Positions 17,644 to 25,047 are shown, counted from the stretch's first letter. The stretch: 48,515 nt of DNA from Haloarchaeobius sp. FL176 (GCF_024609245.1 NZ_JANJYH010000018.1:1-48515), one strand, 5' to 3'. The notes: a model not told the origin generated them from the letters alone. Translations and numbers: made by a program.

Positions 17644-18312
17644 TCACTCGTTCTTACAGACGCCGAGATACTGTTCTCTCCTGTCCATGATACCGGACAT
17701 CGTTGATGGGGGAATATCCAGTTCGCCCTCCACTTCACGGTAGGTCGATCCAGTCTCAACCATACAGATTGCTTCGAGTACGGTGTCAAATTCCCCGTCA
17801 CGATCAGGCACCCATTGTTCTCCCTCATCATCGAATCGAAATCCCATCGGTGGGCGACCGTGGTCGTATCCGTTCTCCATCCGTTCTTGTACGGCCTCGC
17901 GTGCGCGCTCGATCTCTTTCTTTTTTGCTTCGTGTTCGCTGGCTGCCTGGAGGACTTCCACAGCAGCTTGAACCGGATCGGAGAGGTCGAGCTTCCCCTC
18001 CTCGAAGGTATGGGCTTCAACACCGTATTCACGGAGGTCCAGAATGAGTCTCATCGTTTCGTCGAAGTCGCGTGCGAGACGGCGTTTATCGTTGATGACT
18101 ATCGCATCAATTTCTCCAGATTGGACACGACTCCGGGCCTGTTGGTACTTCTCCCTGCTCTCGTCCCAACCTGACGTTCGCTCGCCGTCGTCGTAGATAC
18201 GTTCGAGTGGCATCCCGTGTTCAACGGTGTATTCCCGGATATGGCGCTTTTGGCGCTCAATAGAGGTATCTGAGTCCTGTGAGAGGCGAGTGTATCCGAT
18301 TACCTCAGCCAT
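17644..18312 (-). CDS. Small serine recombinase (resolvase/invertase family)
   Basis: A 222-residue serine recombinase starting at ATG 18312 (MAEVIGYTRLS). The nucleophile is Ser11 in YTRLSQDSD. The catalytic-domain helix and arginine motif are visible as DDGERTSGWDESREKYQ and NDKRRLARDFDE, and the long E helix as AAVEVLQAASEHEAKK. The C-terminal helix-turn-helix is STYREVEGELDIPPSTMSG. This class makes resolvase or invertase-type strand exchange at short inverted-repeat sites. Its start overlaps the zinc-ribbon gene by eight bases, giving an operon AbrB-like, zinc ribbon, recombinase. Two perfect palindromes upstream of that operon are candidate binding or crossover sites. All catalytic residues I can check are present. 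Confidence 0.88.
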   Translation of the reverse strand: MAEVIGYTRLSQDSDTSIERQKRHIREYTVEHGMPLERIYDDGERTSGWDESREKYQQARSRVQSGEIDAIVINDKRRLARDFDETMRLILDLREYGVEAHTFEEGKLDLSDPVQAAVEVLQAASEHEAKKKEIERAREAVQERMENGYDHGRPPMGFRFDDEGEQWVPDRDGEFDTVLEAICMVETGSTYREVEGELDIPPSTMSGIMDRREQYLGVCKNE

Positions 18313-18703
18313 CGTCTTCACCTCGTGGGTCACCGACCGGAACCGCCCCGTATTCGGGACAGTCAATCCAACCTTGTCCGAATGCGCCTCCCATCCCACT
18401 GTCGGGATACCATTCGTGCATCTCTCCACAGACGTCACACTCTACCAGCGGGGGATCCTGCTCCAGAGCCTCCTGCTCGATATAGTGGTTTCCTTGGTAG
18501 GCGTCGCAATGGGTACAGATATTCCCCCATACTTCTCTCCCCTGAGTCTTACTGTACACCTTTTGAACTGGGTGCTCACTTGCTTCCGCTAACTTCTCAC
18601 CTACGTCACTATTCAGGTGCCCCTCCTCTGGCCAAACAACGGGTGTCTCCCGTTCACACTTCCAGCATTCGGTGTCCCATTCAAGCACGGCAACGTCACT
18701 CAT
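18305..18703 (-). CDS. Multi-zinc-ribbon protein cotranscribed with a serine recombinase
   Basis: A 132-residue protein starting at ATG 18703 (MSDVAVLEWD). Three CxxC pairs are visible: ECWKCERET, ICTHCDAY and ECDVCGEMHEW, plus a late cysteine in WIDCPEYG. They would form one or two zinc ribbons. The family is unknown to me, but small multi-CxxC proteins are common on haloarchaeal plasmids and proviruses. It overlaps the AbrB-like gene upstream and the recombinase downstream by eight bases each (ATGAGTGA-type junctions), so the three products are almost certainly made together. A DNA- or RNA-binding or protein-bridging accessory role is plausible but unproven. Confidence 0.7.
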   Translation of the reverse strand: MSDVAVLEWDTECWKCERETPVVWPEEGHLNSDVGEKLAEASEHPVQKVYSKTQGREVWGNICTHCDAYQGNHYIEQEALEQDPPLVECDVCGEMHEWYPDSGMGGAFGQGWIDCPEYGAVPVGDPRGEDDG

Positions 18704-18848
18704 CGACAACAGTCACCTCCAATGTATTCCCCGACTTGACTTTCCATTCTAATCGTCGTCCATCCAAGGCCATCGCTTCCGCGATCCCCTTCGGAACCGT
18801 GATCTTGTACTGTCCATTCGCCCCCTGACTGACTCTTGTCTTTGGCAT
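18696..18848 (-). CDS. SpoVT/AbrB-type small DNA-binding protein (50 aa)
   Basis: A short gene starting at ATG 18848 (MPKTRVSQGANG) and ending with TGA at 18696. The AbrB swapped-hairpin pattern is clear: QYKITVPKGIAEAMAL, DGRRLEWKV and GNTLEVTVVDE. Such proteins act as transition-state regulators or as antitoxins and bind DNA as dimers. The stop overlaps the start of the zinc-ribbon gene by eight bases. A perfect 8-bp inverted repeat begins six bases upstream of the start codon and would suit autorepression of the three-gene operon. It is complete for the minimal AbrB fold despite its size. Confidence 0.8.
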   Translation of the reverse strand: MPKTRVSQGANGQYKITVPKGIAEAMALDGRRLEWKVKSGNTLEVTVVDE

Positions 18849-18853
18849 CTCTG

Positions 18854-18877
18854 TATAGGCCTTTAGATAGGCCTATA
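18854..18877. promoter_or_regulatory. Perfect 8-bp inverted repeat upstream of the AbrB-like gene (candidate operator)
   Basis: TATAGGCC at 18854-18861 and GGCCTATA at 18870-18877 are exact inverted copies separated by eight bases (TTTAGATA). The element lies immediately 5' of the AbrB-like start codon and covers where a TATA box or leader would sit, so it is a good candidate for autorepression. Confidence 0.6.
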
Positions 18878-18896
18878 TTTAGTACTAATCCGTGTT

Positions 18897-18920
18897 TTCG
18901 AGAAACCCCGGTTTCTCGAA
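18897..18920. repeat. Perfect 11-bp palindrome upstream of the recombinase operon
   Basis: TTCGAGAAACC (18897-18907) and GGTTTCTCGAA (18910-18920) are exact inverted copies with a central CC. A two-base centre is the spacing at which serine recombinases make their staggered cut, so this could be a crossover (res or invertase) site for the recombinase encoded in the adjacent operon. An operator or a transcription terminator for convergent transcription are alternatives. Confidence 0.6.
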
Positions 18921-19138
18921 CAAGTGCGGTTGGCAGTAGGTTCGTTAGACTGTAACTATCCCAAAAAGTGTCACAGAACAATTCTCATGGCATTTTCGAC
19001 TCAGTCGATCTGAACTATCCATTCATTACATGTGCGAGCCAATCTGGTTGTGGGGTTCGCGTATCAGGTCAGGAGTTGGAACTCTCCTTGTGAGAGTCTG
19101 TGCATGCAAGCTCCCCGATCAACCAAAGCGTTATTACT

Positions 19139-19159
19139 CAATACACGAATTATGTATTG
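19139..19159. promoter_or_regulatory. Inverted repeat abutting the wHTH gene start (candidate autoregulatory operator)
   Basis: CAATACA (19139-19145) and TGTATTG (19153-19159) are exact inverted copies with a 7-bp spacer and end one base before the ATG at 19161. A TTATTA sequence at 19131-19136 lies about 25-30 bp upstream of the ATG, consistent with a TATA box of a leaderless gene. Binding of the encoded wHTH dimer here would block transcription start. Confidence 0.6.
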
Positions 19160-19160
19160 T

Positions 19161-19745
19161 ATGTCGAAGGCTACCGGCGGCCCCGAACGAGCGGTCAACG
19201 GCCTGTTGTCGGTTGCCCGACTCCTCGAAGAGCCACGGCTGGCACGCCTCTACACGTTTGTGCTCCGTAACGAGGAGGTCACAATCGATGATGTCACCGA
19301 TGGGTTAGACATCCCTCGGACAACTGCCTACTCGGACACGGGGACGCTCGTCGATCTTGGTGCCCTCACACGAGACGATGACCAGAAGACACACACATAC
19401 GGGGCCATTCCGATCACCCTCACCGCGACGCTTGACGGCGACGAGTACACCGTCACGCCAACCCTCATCGCCGCATTCGGTCGCGCCCCGCACGACCAGG
19501 ATCTCGATCTACTCCTTGAGCGCCACGGGCTCGGAAAACTGGCTGCCGCACTCACCTATGCGGTTCCGTACGCGGATGGAGAGATGTCCGAGCGCGTTGC
19601 AGCCCGTGAACTTGGCCTCCAGTACGCATTCGGCATCGCGGTGCTACAGGCACTCCGCGATGTCGTCCTCACGATGGAGTCGGTTGACCCATACTTCGGG
19701 GACATTCAGGATGCACGCGAGCAGGGTCCAAATTCTGAGGACTGA
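19161..19745 (+). CDS. Haloarchaeal winged-helix regulator paired with a PIN protein
   Basis: A 194-residue protein starting at ATG 19161 (MSKATGGPERAV); the open frame upstream runs through the operator. The N-terminal winged helix is visible: LARLYTFVLRNEEVTIDDV followed by recognition-helix-like IPRTTAYSDTGTLVDLGAL and a wing region HTYGAIPI. The C-terminal half (TPTLIAAFGRAPHD, LERHGLGKLAAAL) is helical. This two-gene arrangement, a wHTH gene followed by a PIN gene, is common on haloarchaeal plasmids, where it looks like a toxin-antitoxin or stability module. The PIN gene begins three bases after this stop codon. The inverted repeat at the start codon suggests autoregulation. Confidence 0.8.
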   Translation: MSKATGGPERAVNGLLSVARLLEEPRLARLYTFVLRNEEVTIDDVTDGLDIPRTTAYSDTGTLVDLGALTRDDDQKTHTYGAIPITLTATLDGDEYTVTPTLIAAFGRAPHDQDLDLLLERHGLGKLAAALTYAVPYADGEMSERVAARELGLQYAFGIAVLQALRDVVLTMESVDPYFGDIQDAREQGPNSED

Positions 19746-19748
19746 GAA

Positions 19749-20288
19749 ATGGATGAGGAACGGTTGCTACTCAACGATGTCGATGAAGCGGTCGCGTGGG
19801 TCGGTGATTCGGGGTTGTTCATCGCGTGTGGCCGCCAGCAGAACAACAAGTACACCGCCCTCGAACGATTCGCTCGCCGCCACGACATCACGTTCGTGAT
19901 TCCACAGCGCGTCTACGCGGAGCTTGGTGGTGCCCCCGACCGGAGCACACCTGGACAGACACCAATCAATAGCGCAATCGACGCCGCGTGGGTCACAGTT
20001 GCAGACGACCCAGACTACACGAACAGCACCGTGTCACATGTGATGGACAGTGTTCGGAGATACATTGCGGACTCTTCGAGCCGCAACGAGGATCACATTG
20101 AGAAGGCCGATGCAGCGCTCGGAGCGGTCGCCGTCAACTGCCTGCTCAACAGGGATACGGAGTTCGTCGTCGTTGTAACGACAGATACCGATGCGGGGGA
20201 AGGAGTTGTCGCGGCCCTTGATGCAAATGGATTTGAAGACCGCGCCAGGTTCAAAGATGGATTCGAACTGATTGACGAGATTACCTAA
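19749..20288 (+). CDS. PIN-domain-like RNase (putative toxin)
   Basis: A 179-residue protein with the acidic layout of PIN-domain nucleases: D20 in WVGDSGLFIACG, E58 in QRVYAELGG, D121 in EKADAALGAVAV and D146/D148 in VTTDTDAGEG. The final segment (ALDANGFEDRARFKDGFEL) matches the C-terminal strand and helix of the fold. PIN proteins cut RNA using metal ions and are frequent toxins in archaea. Start ATG 19749 lies three bases after the wHTH stop codon, so the two are coupled. I infer a toxin neutralised or controlled by the upstream wHTH protein. Confidence 0.75.
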   Translation: MDEERLLLNDVDEAVAWVGDSGLFIACGRQQNNKYTALERFARRHDITFVIPQRVYAELGGAPDRSTPGQTPINSAIDAAWVTVADDPDYTNSTVSHVMDSVRRYIADSSSRNEDHIEKADAALGAVAVNCLLNRDTEFVVVVTTDTDAGEGVVAALDANGFEDRARFKDGFELIDEIT

Positions 20289-20580
20289 GATACTGTCCCG
20301 TTCCTCGGGGAGTACGGAGAAAGTGTGCGAATCGTTCTATGATACCTTCGTCTTGAACTCTGGGTGGCTTGAGTTCGACTGTCGAACGAATCGTCCCTTG
20401 AGGCGTGAGGCGTCCGAATTCGGCCGTCTCAAAAAAGCGAATTTTGGCAAATAATTGGGGGTGAATGCATCCTCAATGAACTGTATGCGTATTGGTCACG
20501 CGACGCTCTCACCACCATTTGTAGGAATCACACCTCCCATTGTAGACTGCGGTAATGCTTCCGTCCCTCAGTCCAGAACG

Positions 20581-20793
20581 ATGACTATGGCCACGACAGT
20601 CGATACCCCCGACAGCGACGAGACGTGTACGTATTGTGGCTCACGGATTTTCGATCACGAGCCCATCTTTGTGTGCGACTGCACTGCCGAGTGTGGCTCA
20701 TCTGGTTACTTCTGTAATTATGCGTGTCTGTCGGCACACATCGAGGAGAATGAACTGCCCTACGCCAACGCTTGCGAGTGGTCGCCAGAGTAA
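20581..20793 (+). CDS. Small haloarchaeal zinc-finger protein (70 aa)
   Basis: Starts at ATG 20581 (MTMATTVDT) or ATG 20587. Cysteine pairs are TCTYCGSRIF, CDCTAECG and YFCNYACLSAH, a treble-clef-like layout with a trailing histidine. Similar tiny zinc-finger proteins are widespread in haloarchaea and mostly uncharacterised. The open frame extends to 20455, but the upstream residues lack the composition of the core. It stands alone before the arsenic operon, and I see no shared promoter. Confidence 0.65.
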   Translation: MTMATTVDTPDSDETCTYCGSRIFDHEPIFVCDCTAECGSSGYFCNYACLSAHIEENELPYANACEWSPE

Positions 20794-20852
20794 CGCTACT
20801 CTCTCGAACAACCATCTCTGCATATTCAAGTCCGGATTCTGGAGACCAGGCT

Positions 20853-20871
20853 TTCAGAAGCCTTATCTGAA
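20853..20871. promoter_or_regulatory. Promoter and candidate ArsR operator of the ars operon
   Basis: CCTTATCTG at 20861-20869 contains a TATA-like box (TTAT at 20863-20866) about 27-30 bp before the arsR ATG at 20893, as expected for a nearly leaderless transcript. It is embedded in an inverted repeat, TTCAG (20853-20857) and CTGAA (20867-20871). A dimeric ArsR bound there would cover the TATA box. Confidence 0.4.
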
Positions 20872-20892
20872 GAGTTGTTCATACACTCAGTT

Positions 20893-21291
20893 ATGGGCCA
20901 ACAGTCAGAACGACTTGAGCGGCTGATAACCGATCAAGAAGGTGAATGCTGTGCCGCCGATATCGACGCTCGCATCGAAGCGCTCGAACGCCACGTCACG
21001 GACCCCCCATCAGGTACTGCACGTGACCAGGCGGCACTCAAGACCCTCAGTAATGACACCCGATACACAATCGTTCGACTTCTCGCCGCTGCTGGGCGGG
21101 AACTGTGCGTCTGCGAAATCACGCCCGTCGTCGATGTCAGTGACAGCGCGGTGAGCCACGCGCTTTCCGACCTCTACGACGCTGGTCTCGTCACACGACG
21201 TAAAGACGGCACTTGGCGCTACTACGAAGCGACCGACCGAGCAACTGCACTTCTCGATGCGCTCGATCAAACCCGGGAGGCATCCCAATGA
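20893..21291 (+). CDS. arsR: ArsR-family metalloregulatory repressor
   Basis: A 132-residue winged-helix regulator starting at ATG 20893 (MGQQSERLERL). The ArsR core is clear: ALKTLSNDTRYTIVRLLAA, the metal-binding box ELCVCEITPVV with two cysteines, the recognition helix VSDSAVSHALSDLYDAGLV and the wing TRRKDGTWRYYEA. An N-terminal ECCAADID adds a cysteine pair that could join the arsenite site. It heads arsR-arsC-arsM-acr3, where release by arsenite or antimonite would derepress resistance. Its TGA overlaps the arsC start as ATGA. Length is normal for the family. Confidence 0.92.
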   Translation: MGQQSERLERLITDQEGECCAADIDARIEALERHVTDPPSGTARDQAALKTLSNDTRYTIVRLLAAAGRELCVCEITPVVDVSDSAVSHALSDLYDAGLVTRRKDGTWRYYEATDRATALLDALDQTREASQ

Positions 21292-21731
21292 GTTCGCCTG
21301 CCGTTCGCGTGGCGTTCATGTGCGTTCAGAACGCTGGCCGCAGTCAGATGGCAACCGCGTTCGCCGAGCAAGAACGGCGAGACAGAGGACTGGAGGACGA
21401 GGTCGAGATTCTCACTGGTGGAACGTACCCGGCAGATCACGTCCACGATATTGTCCTTGAAGTGATGGAAGAAGACGGGTTCGACCTGTCTGACCGAACG
21501 CCACGTGAAATCACGACATCTGAACTGGAGTCTTGTGATTACGTGGCGACGATGGGGTGCTCGACGCTCGAACTTGAGGCTGACGTCACGACGGTCGATG
21601 TTCGAGACTGGGCACTTGATGACCCCGATGGAAAGGATATCGACGAGGTACGTGAAATCCGGGAAGAGGTCCGGCAGCGAATTCGAGACCTCTTCGACGA
21701 AATCGAGGTGGAGGTGACCGAAGATGTCTGA
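21288..21731 (+). CDS. arsC: Arsenate reductase, low-molecular-weight phosphatase type
   Basis: A 147-residue protein starting at ATG 21288 and overlapping arsR by four bases. The P-loop CX5R is FMCVQNAGRSQMA with the nucleophilic cysteine at residue 12. The general-acid loop is visible as VRDWALDDPDG. This fold reduces arsenate to arsenite using cysteine thiol relay (thioredoxin or other thiol donors). The cysteine near residue 97 in YVATMGCSTLEL may act as the second relay cysteine. It feeds arsenite to the methyltransferase and efflux pump downstream. The stop overlaps the arsM start by eight bases. Confidence 0.9.
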   Translation: MSSPAVRVAFMCVQNAGRSQMATAFAEQERRDRGLEDEVEILTGGTYPADHVHDIVLEVMEEDGFDLSDRTPREITTSELESCDYVATMGCSTLELEADVTTVDVRDWALDDPDGKDIDEVREIREEVRQRIRDLFDEIEVEVTEDV

Positions 21732-22569
21732 CTCAGAGCCAACGAAAACCGACAAGTCCCTTGATTCGGCAACGCAACGGCGCATCGTTCGGGAACGGTA
21801 CGCTCGGATTGCGACGGAAACCGAAGCGAAGGAGGGTTGTTGCAGTTCCTCGGATGGGTGTTGCACCGACGACGATGCGTCTGGCACGGGAGATACTGCT
21901 AAGACGGCAACGCAACTCGGCTACTCGACGGATGACGTCGAGAGCGTCGAAGGCGAGGCAAATCTCGGACTCGGCTGCGGTAACCCACAAGCGCTCGCCT
22001 CGCTCACCGAGGGTGAGACAGTCGTGGACCTCGGATCCGGAGCTGGCTTCGACTGCTTCCTCGCAGCGCAGGAAGTCGGTGAAGCAGGTCAAGTAATCGG
22101 GGTCGATATGACGCCGGAAATGGTCGAGAAAGCCCGCGCGAACGCTGCCGAGAACGAAAGTGAGAACGTCGAGTTTCGACTGGGGGAGATCGAGCATCTG
22201 CCAGTCGCCGACGACAGTATTGACGTCATCATCTCGAACTGCGTGGTGAACCTCTCCCCGAACAAACCACAGGTTTTCCGAGAGGCATTCCGCGTCCTTC
22301 GACCGGGTGGGCGACTCGCAATTTCGGACGTCGTCATGACGGCGGACGTGCCACAGGACATCCGTGCCGATCCGGACTCTGTCGCCTCCTGTGTCGCGGG
22401 CGCATCGACCATTGACCAACTTCAAGAGATGCTCACTGACACTGGATTCGAGCAAATCGATATCTCCCCGAAGGATAATAGCGACCAGTTCATCCGTGAA
22501 TGGGATGACGAATACGACGTGAGCGAATTCCTTGTCTCTGCGAGCATCACTGGTCGGAAACCGGAGTGA
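21724..22569 (+). CDS. arsM: Arsenite S-adenosylmethionine methyltransferase
   Basis: A 281-residue class I methyltransferase starting at ATG 21724. The SAM-binding motif I is [17 protein letters not shown] and motif II lies around [14 protein letters not shown]. Arsenic-binding cysteines typical of ArsM are present: the N-terminal cluster [10 protein letters not shown], the cysteine in [11 protein letters not shown] and the one in ASCVAGAST. It methylates arsenite to mono-, di- and trimethyl species. Archaeal ars operons often hold this gene beside acr3. The length fits other prokaryotic ArsM proteins. Translation is coupled to arsC by the eight-base overlap. Confidence 0.93.
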   Translation: MSDSEPTKTDKSLDSATQRRIVRERYARIATETEAKEGCCSSSDGCCTDDDASGTGDTAKTATQLGYSTDDVESVEGEANLGLGCGNPQALASLTEGETVVDLGSGAGFDCFLAAQEVGEAGQVIGVDMTPEMVEKARANAAENESENVEFRLGEIEHLPVADDSIDVIISNCVVNLSPNKPQVFREAFRVLRPGGRLAISDVVMTADVPQDIRADPDSVASCVAGASTIDQLQEMLTDTGFEQIDISPKDNSDQFIREWDDEYDVSEFLVSASITGRKPE

Positions 22570-22575
22570 CAACTG

Positions 22576-23742
22576 ATGAGTAACATTGATCCCCACGAAC
22601 ACGGGCCGAATTGTGAATGCGAGAGTTGCGGAGACCCGCGGGCGATGGACTTCCTCGACAAGTATCTCACCGTCTGGATTTTCGGTGCGATGGCCGTCGG
22701 TGTCGGACTTGGGTTCGTCGCCCCGTCGGTGACACAGCCGATTCAGGATCTTCACCTCGTCGAGATCGGACTGATTCTGATGATGTACCCGCCGCTTGCG
22801 AAGGCAGACTACTCGCAGCTCCGCGCCGTCTTTAGTAACTGGCGCGTCCTTGGATTGAGTCTCGTCCAGAACTGGCTCATCGGGCCGACCCTGATGTTCG
22901 GGCTGGCAGTGGTCTTCTTCAGCGGGCTCGTTCCGGGACTACCCGCTCGTCCCGAGTACTTCCTCGGGCTCGTGTTCATCGGGATGGCTCGATGCATTGC
23001 GATGGTGCTCGTCTGGAACGAACTCGCCGAGGGCTCAACCGAGTACGTCACCGGGCTGGTCGCGTTCAACAGCCTCTTCCAGATTATCACCTACGGTGTG
23101 TACGTCTGGTTTTTCGGACTGTTCCTTCCACCGTTGCTCGGCATGGAGACGCTCGTCGCCGGAATTGAGACGTTCAACATCACGCCGATGCAGGTCTTCC
23201 AAGCGATTGTGATATTCCTCGGAATTCCGTTCGCCGGGGGGTTCCTGACTCGATACGTCGGAACCCGAGCGAAAAGTGAGGAATGGTACGATGACGTGCT
23301 CGTTCCGAAAATCGACCCGCTGACACTCGTCGCGCTGCTGTTCACCGTGATTGTGATGTTCGCCACACAGGGTGAGAATATCGTCGCGTCACCCGGGGAC
23401 GTGCTCCTGATCGCCGTCCCGTTGACGATCTACTTCGTGGTGATGTTCCTCGTGAGCTTCGGTATGGGGAAGGGAATCGGTGCAGACTACTCAACGACGA
23501 CCGCCATCGGTTTTACTGCTGCCTCAAACAACTTCGAGTTGGCAATCGCCGTCGCGGTCGCAGTCTTCGGTGTCGGGTCGGGTGTTGCCTTCACGACTGT
23601 AGTTGGCCCGCTAATCGAGGTGCCGGTGTTGCTTGCGCTGGTCAACGTTGCGCTGTACTTCCAACGTCGGCTGGATTGGGGCGAGACAGCTGCGCGAACC
23701 CTGTCCCCCTCTTCGTCGAGGTCCGTTCCCGAAGAGGATTGA
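22576..23742 (+). CDS. acr3: Arsenite efflux permease, ACR3 family
   Basis: A 388-residue membrane protein of the bile acid/ACR3 superfamily with about ten hydrophobic segments. The conserved transport cysteine is in GMARCIAMVLVWNELAEG, a hallmark of ACR3. The C-terminal half shows TAASNNFELAIAVAVAVFG, also family-typical. An extra N-terminal segment, NCECESCGDPRAMDF, gives a soluble cysteine cluster that might accept arsenite before transport. It extrudes arsenite from the cytoplasm using the proton motive force. It starts six bases after arsM ends and is the last gene of the operon. Confidence 0.93.
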   Translation: MSNIDPHEHGPNCECESCGDPRAMDFLDKYLTVWIFGAMAVGVGLGFVAPSVTQPIQDLHLVEIGLILMMYPPLAKADYSQLRAVFSNWRVLGLSLVQNWLIGPTLMFGLAVVFFSGLVPGLPARPEYFLGLVFIGMARCIAMVLVWNELAEGSTEYVTGLVAFNSLFQIITYGVYVWFFGLFLPPLLGMETLVAGIETFNITPMQVFQAIVIFLGIPFAGGFLTRYVGTRAKSEEWYDDVLVPKIDPLTLVALLFTVIVMFATQGENIVASPGDVLLIAVPLTIYFVVMFLVSFGMGKGIGADYSTTTAIGFTAASNNFELAIAVAVAVFGVGSGVAFTTVVGPLIEVPVLLALVNVALYFQRRLDWGETAARTLSPSSSRSVPEED

Positions 23743-24020
23743 CAGACACGCACTGCTGAACTCATCTGCTCTGTTCAGCACGTGACATCTAACAGGACCT
23801 GGAGCGGTCCAGCTCCGCAGACCACCTACGCATTTTTCCGGTCAGATGGCGTCAATTGGCGATTGATTTTCTCGTTTCCGACGAGTTTGGCTGTACGCGA
23901 ACTCCGTTGGAAACCGCTCCCTCGTTCGCCCATTGAACGAAAGCAAAATCAGGCTCGTTCGACCGACAATTGCCACGCTGTCTGGCGATTATTCCACCGG
24001 AATAGAATTAGGCGACGATC

Positions 24021-24073
24021 AATGCCAGTGCGACCATCTTGGTGGCCACCACGCCACACGATGGTCTGGCATT
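24021..24073. repeat. Nested hairpin with a palindromic loop
   Basis: AATGCCA (24021-24027) and GACCATC (24032-24038) pair exactly with GATGGTC (24060-24066) and TGGCATT (24067-24073), leaving a four-base bulge. The loop contains GGTGGCCACC (24041-24050), itself a perfect palindrome. The run of T after the right arm recalls a terminator or a small RNA, but no flanking gene on either strand clearly uses it. Confidence 0.55.
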
Positions 24074-24220
24074 TTTCGAGGAACACTCTCTCGTGGGGCC
24101 GTGTTCCCACGGCAACTAAAGACAGTGTAGAGATCCACATAAACAGTCGTATATCACTTCGTAAGTTGCGGTTCTGAATATCAGAGGGATAATCGAGACA
24201 CTATTGAAACAGAGTGATTT

Positions 24221-24370
24221 CTAGCGTTCACCCCTCGAAAAAGACCTCAAGGTCACGGGCGGGTAAATGAAACCCACTTCGTCGATCCTGCGTTTGAGAT
24301 ATTTCTCCACCGTTTGCTCAGAGATATGGTCGTATTCGACGAATCGTACCAACAGCCCGATAGGGTTCTG
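24221..24370 (-). pseudogene. Remnant of a coding region (about 48 residues)
   Basis: Reading the minus strand, an open frame ending with TAG at 24223-24221 contains LLVRFVEYDHISEQTVEKY, KRRIDEVGF and IYPPVTL, a haloarchaeal-like amphipathic sequence. An in-frame stop lies just upstream near 24373. I read it as the C-terminal piece of a decayed gene; the family is not recognised. Confidence 0.35.
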
Positions 24371-24475
24371 TTAACTGCGTAGCCTAAACTGCCTTCTATG
24401 ACTGGAGAGCGTCAAAGTCACTGACTGCTCACTAACTATACAAATAGTTTTTATACTCCATTCAGTACTTTCTGA

Positions 24476-24523
24476 CGGCGTGAAACCGCCGCCCGGTGGT
24501 AGAAGCACCGGGCAGATGCTGCC
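24476..24523 (+). ncRNA. Three tandem stem-loops: structured leader or insertion-element end
   Basis: CGGCG/CGCCG (24476-24480, 24487-24491), GCCCGGTG/CACCGGGC (24491-24498, 24506-24513) and GGCAG/CTGCC (24511-24515, 24519-24523) form consecutive stems ending just before the ATG at 24528. An AT-rich promoter-like TTTTTATACT lies upstream at about 24448-24457. The layout recalls the guide-RNA-like right end of IS200/IS605 (TnpB) elements, but no TnpB gene is present. Alternatively it is a structured 5' leader of the downstream operon. Confidence 0.35.
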
Positions 24524-24527
24524 AGCT

Positions 24528-24686
24528 ATGACAGCGAAAGACACTACTCGTGTCGTGAGTGATAACTCTGTCTCTCACGCGATTGAGGGGCCGGTTCCTC
24601 CACGACACGGGAAACAAGACCGAGATGTACAGGTCACTTCCCAAGTAATGGATCGACTTCAGGAGGTGGAGAATGGTGCAGACTAG
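24528..24686 (+). CDS. Small hypothetical protein leading the AddAB-like operon (52 aa)
   Basis: A short open frame from ATG 24528 (MTAKDTTRVV) to TAG at 24684-24686. It overlaps the DUF7344 gene by 14 bases, which argues for coupled translation. The second half, DVQVTSQVMDRLQEVENG, is helical. No family recognised. Haloarchaeal acidic composition is moderate, so existence is uncertain; it could also be a leader frame behind the structured stem-loops. Confidence 0.4.
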   Translation: MTAKDTTRVVSDNSVSHAIEGPVPPRHGKQDRDVQVTSQVMDRLQEVENGAD

Positions 24687-25047
24687 CTCCGGCCATGCGA
24701 TCCCGATGGAGCCAGACGATGCGTTCCGCGCAATCTCGAATAGCCGTCGCCGGAGCGTCATTCTGTCGTTGGCACAAAGTGGGGATGCTCTCTCCGTCTC
24801 GGATCTCGCCGTCGAAATTGCGGCGATCGAGAACCTTATCGATCCAAGTGAGGTCACCTCGAAGCAGCGCACACGCGTTTACATCTCTCTTATCCAATCT
24901 CATCTGGAAACGCTTGACGACACGGGTGCTGCGGTATACGATAACCGATCCAAGCAGGTTGCACCGACGGAAGGAACTGACCCTTTGGCCACCCACATCC
25001 GCCAGATTTCGACTGCGTGTTACAAACCCTCGGAGGAAGATCTATGA
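24673..25047 (+). CDS. DUF7344-type winged-helix regulator
   Basis: A 124-residue haloarchaeal wHTH protein starting at ATG 24673. The family pattern is PDDAFRAISNSRRRSVILSL, then SVSDLAVEIAAIEN, a basic stretch SKQRTRVYISLIQSHLETL and the wing DDTGAAVYDNRSKQV. These proteins often regulate the operon they head. The stop TGA overlaps the next start as ATGA. The operon continues with a zinc-finger protein and the AddB/AddA-like genes, so it is likely their regulator. Confidence 0.75.
   Translation: MVQTSSGHAIPMEPDDAFRAISNSRRRSVILSLAQSGDALSVSDLAVEIAAIENLIDPSEVTSKQRTRVYISLIQSHLETLDDTGAAVYDNRSKQVAPTEGTDPLATHIRQISTACYKPSEEDL

Larger units (their letters stand above)
23743..24527. other. Gene-poor, decayed stretch between the ars operon and the AddAB-like operon
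   Basis: Nearly 800 bp without a convincing intact gene. It contains a nested hairpin at 24021-24073, a fragment of a minus-strand coding region at 24221-24370, and three short stem-loops at 24476-24523, each listed separately. An open frame at 23933-24130 runs through the nested hairpin and is not protein-like for a haloarchaeon. The mix of fragments and folds suggests an old recombination or insertion junction. Confidence 0.55.

Noticed and set aside
18700-18981. 93-codon minus-strand frame covering the AbrB-like gene
   Set aside because: The AbrB-like protein lies in a different frame with a clear fold pattern and coupled stop; the longer frame has no family and crosses the two palindromes.
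20289-20580. Possible gene remnant between the PIN gene and the small zinc-finger gene
   Set aside because: No frame gives a recognisable segment, and the open frame before the zinc-finger core lacks haloarchaeal composition.
23933-24130. 65-codon frame through the nested hairpin
   Set aside because: Its residues follow the palindromic DNA rather than a protein pattern and the composition is not haloarchaeal.
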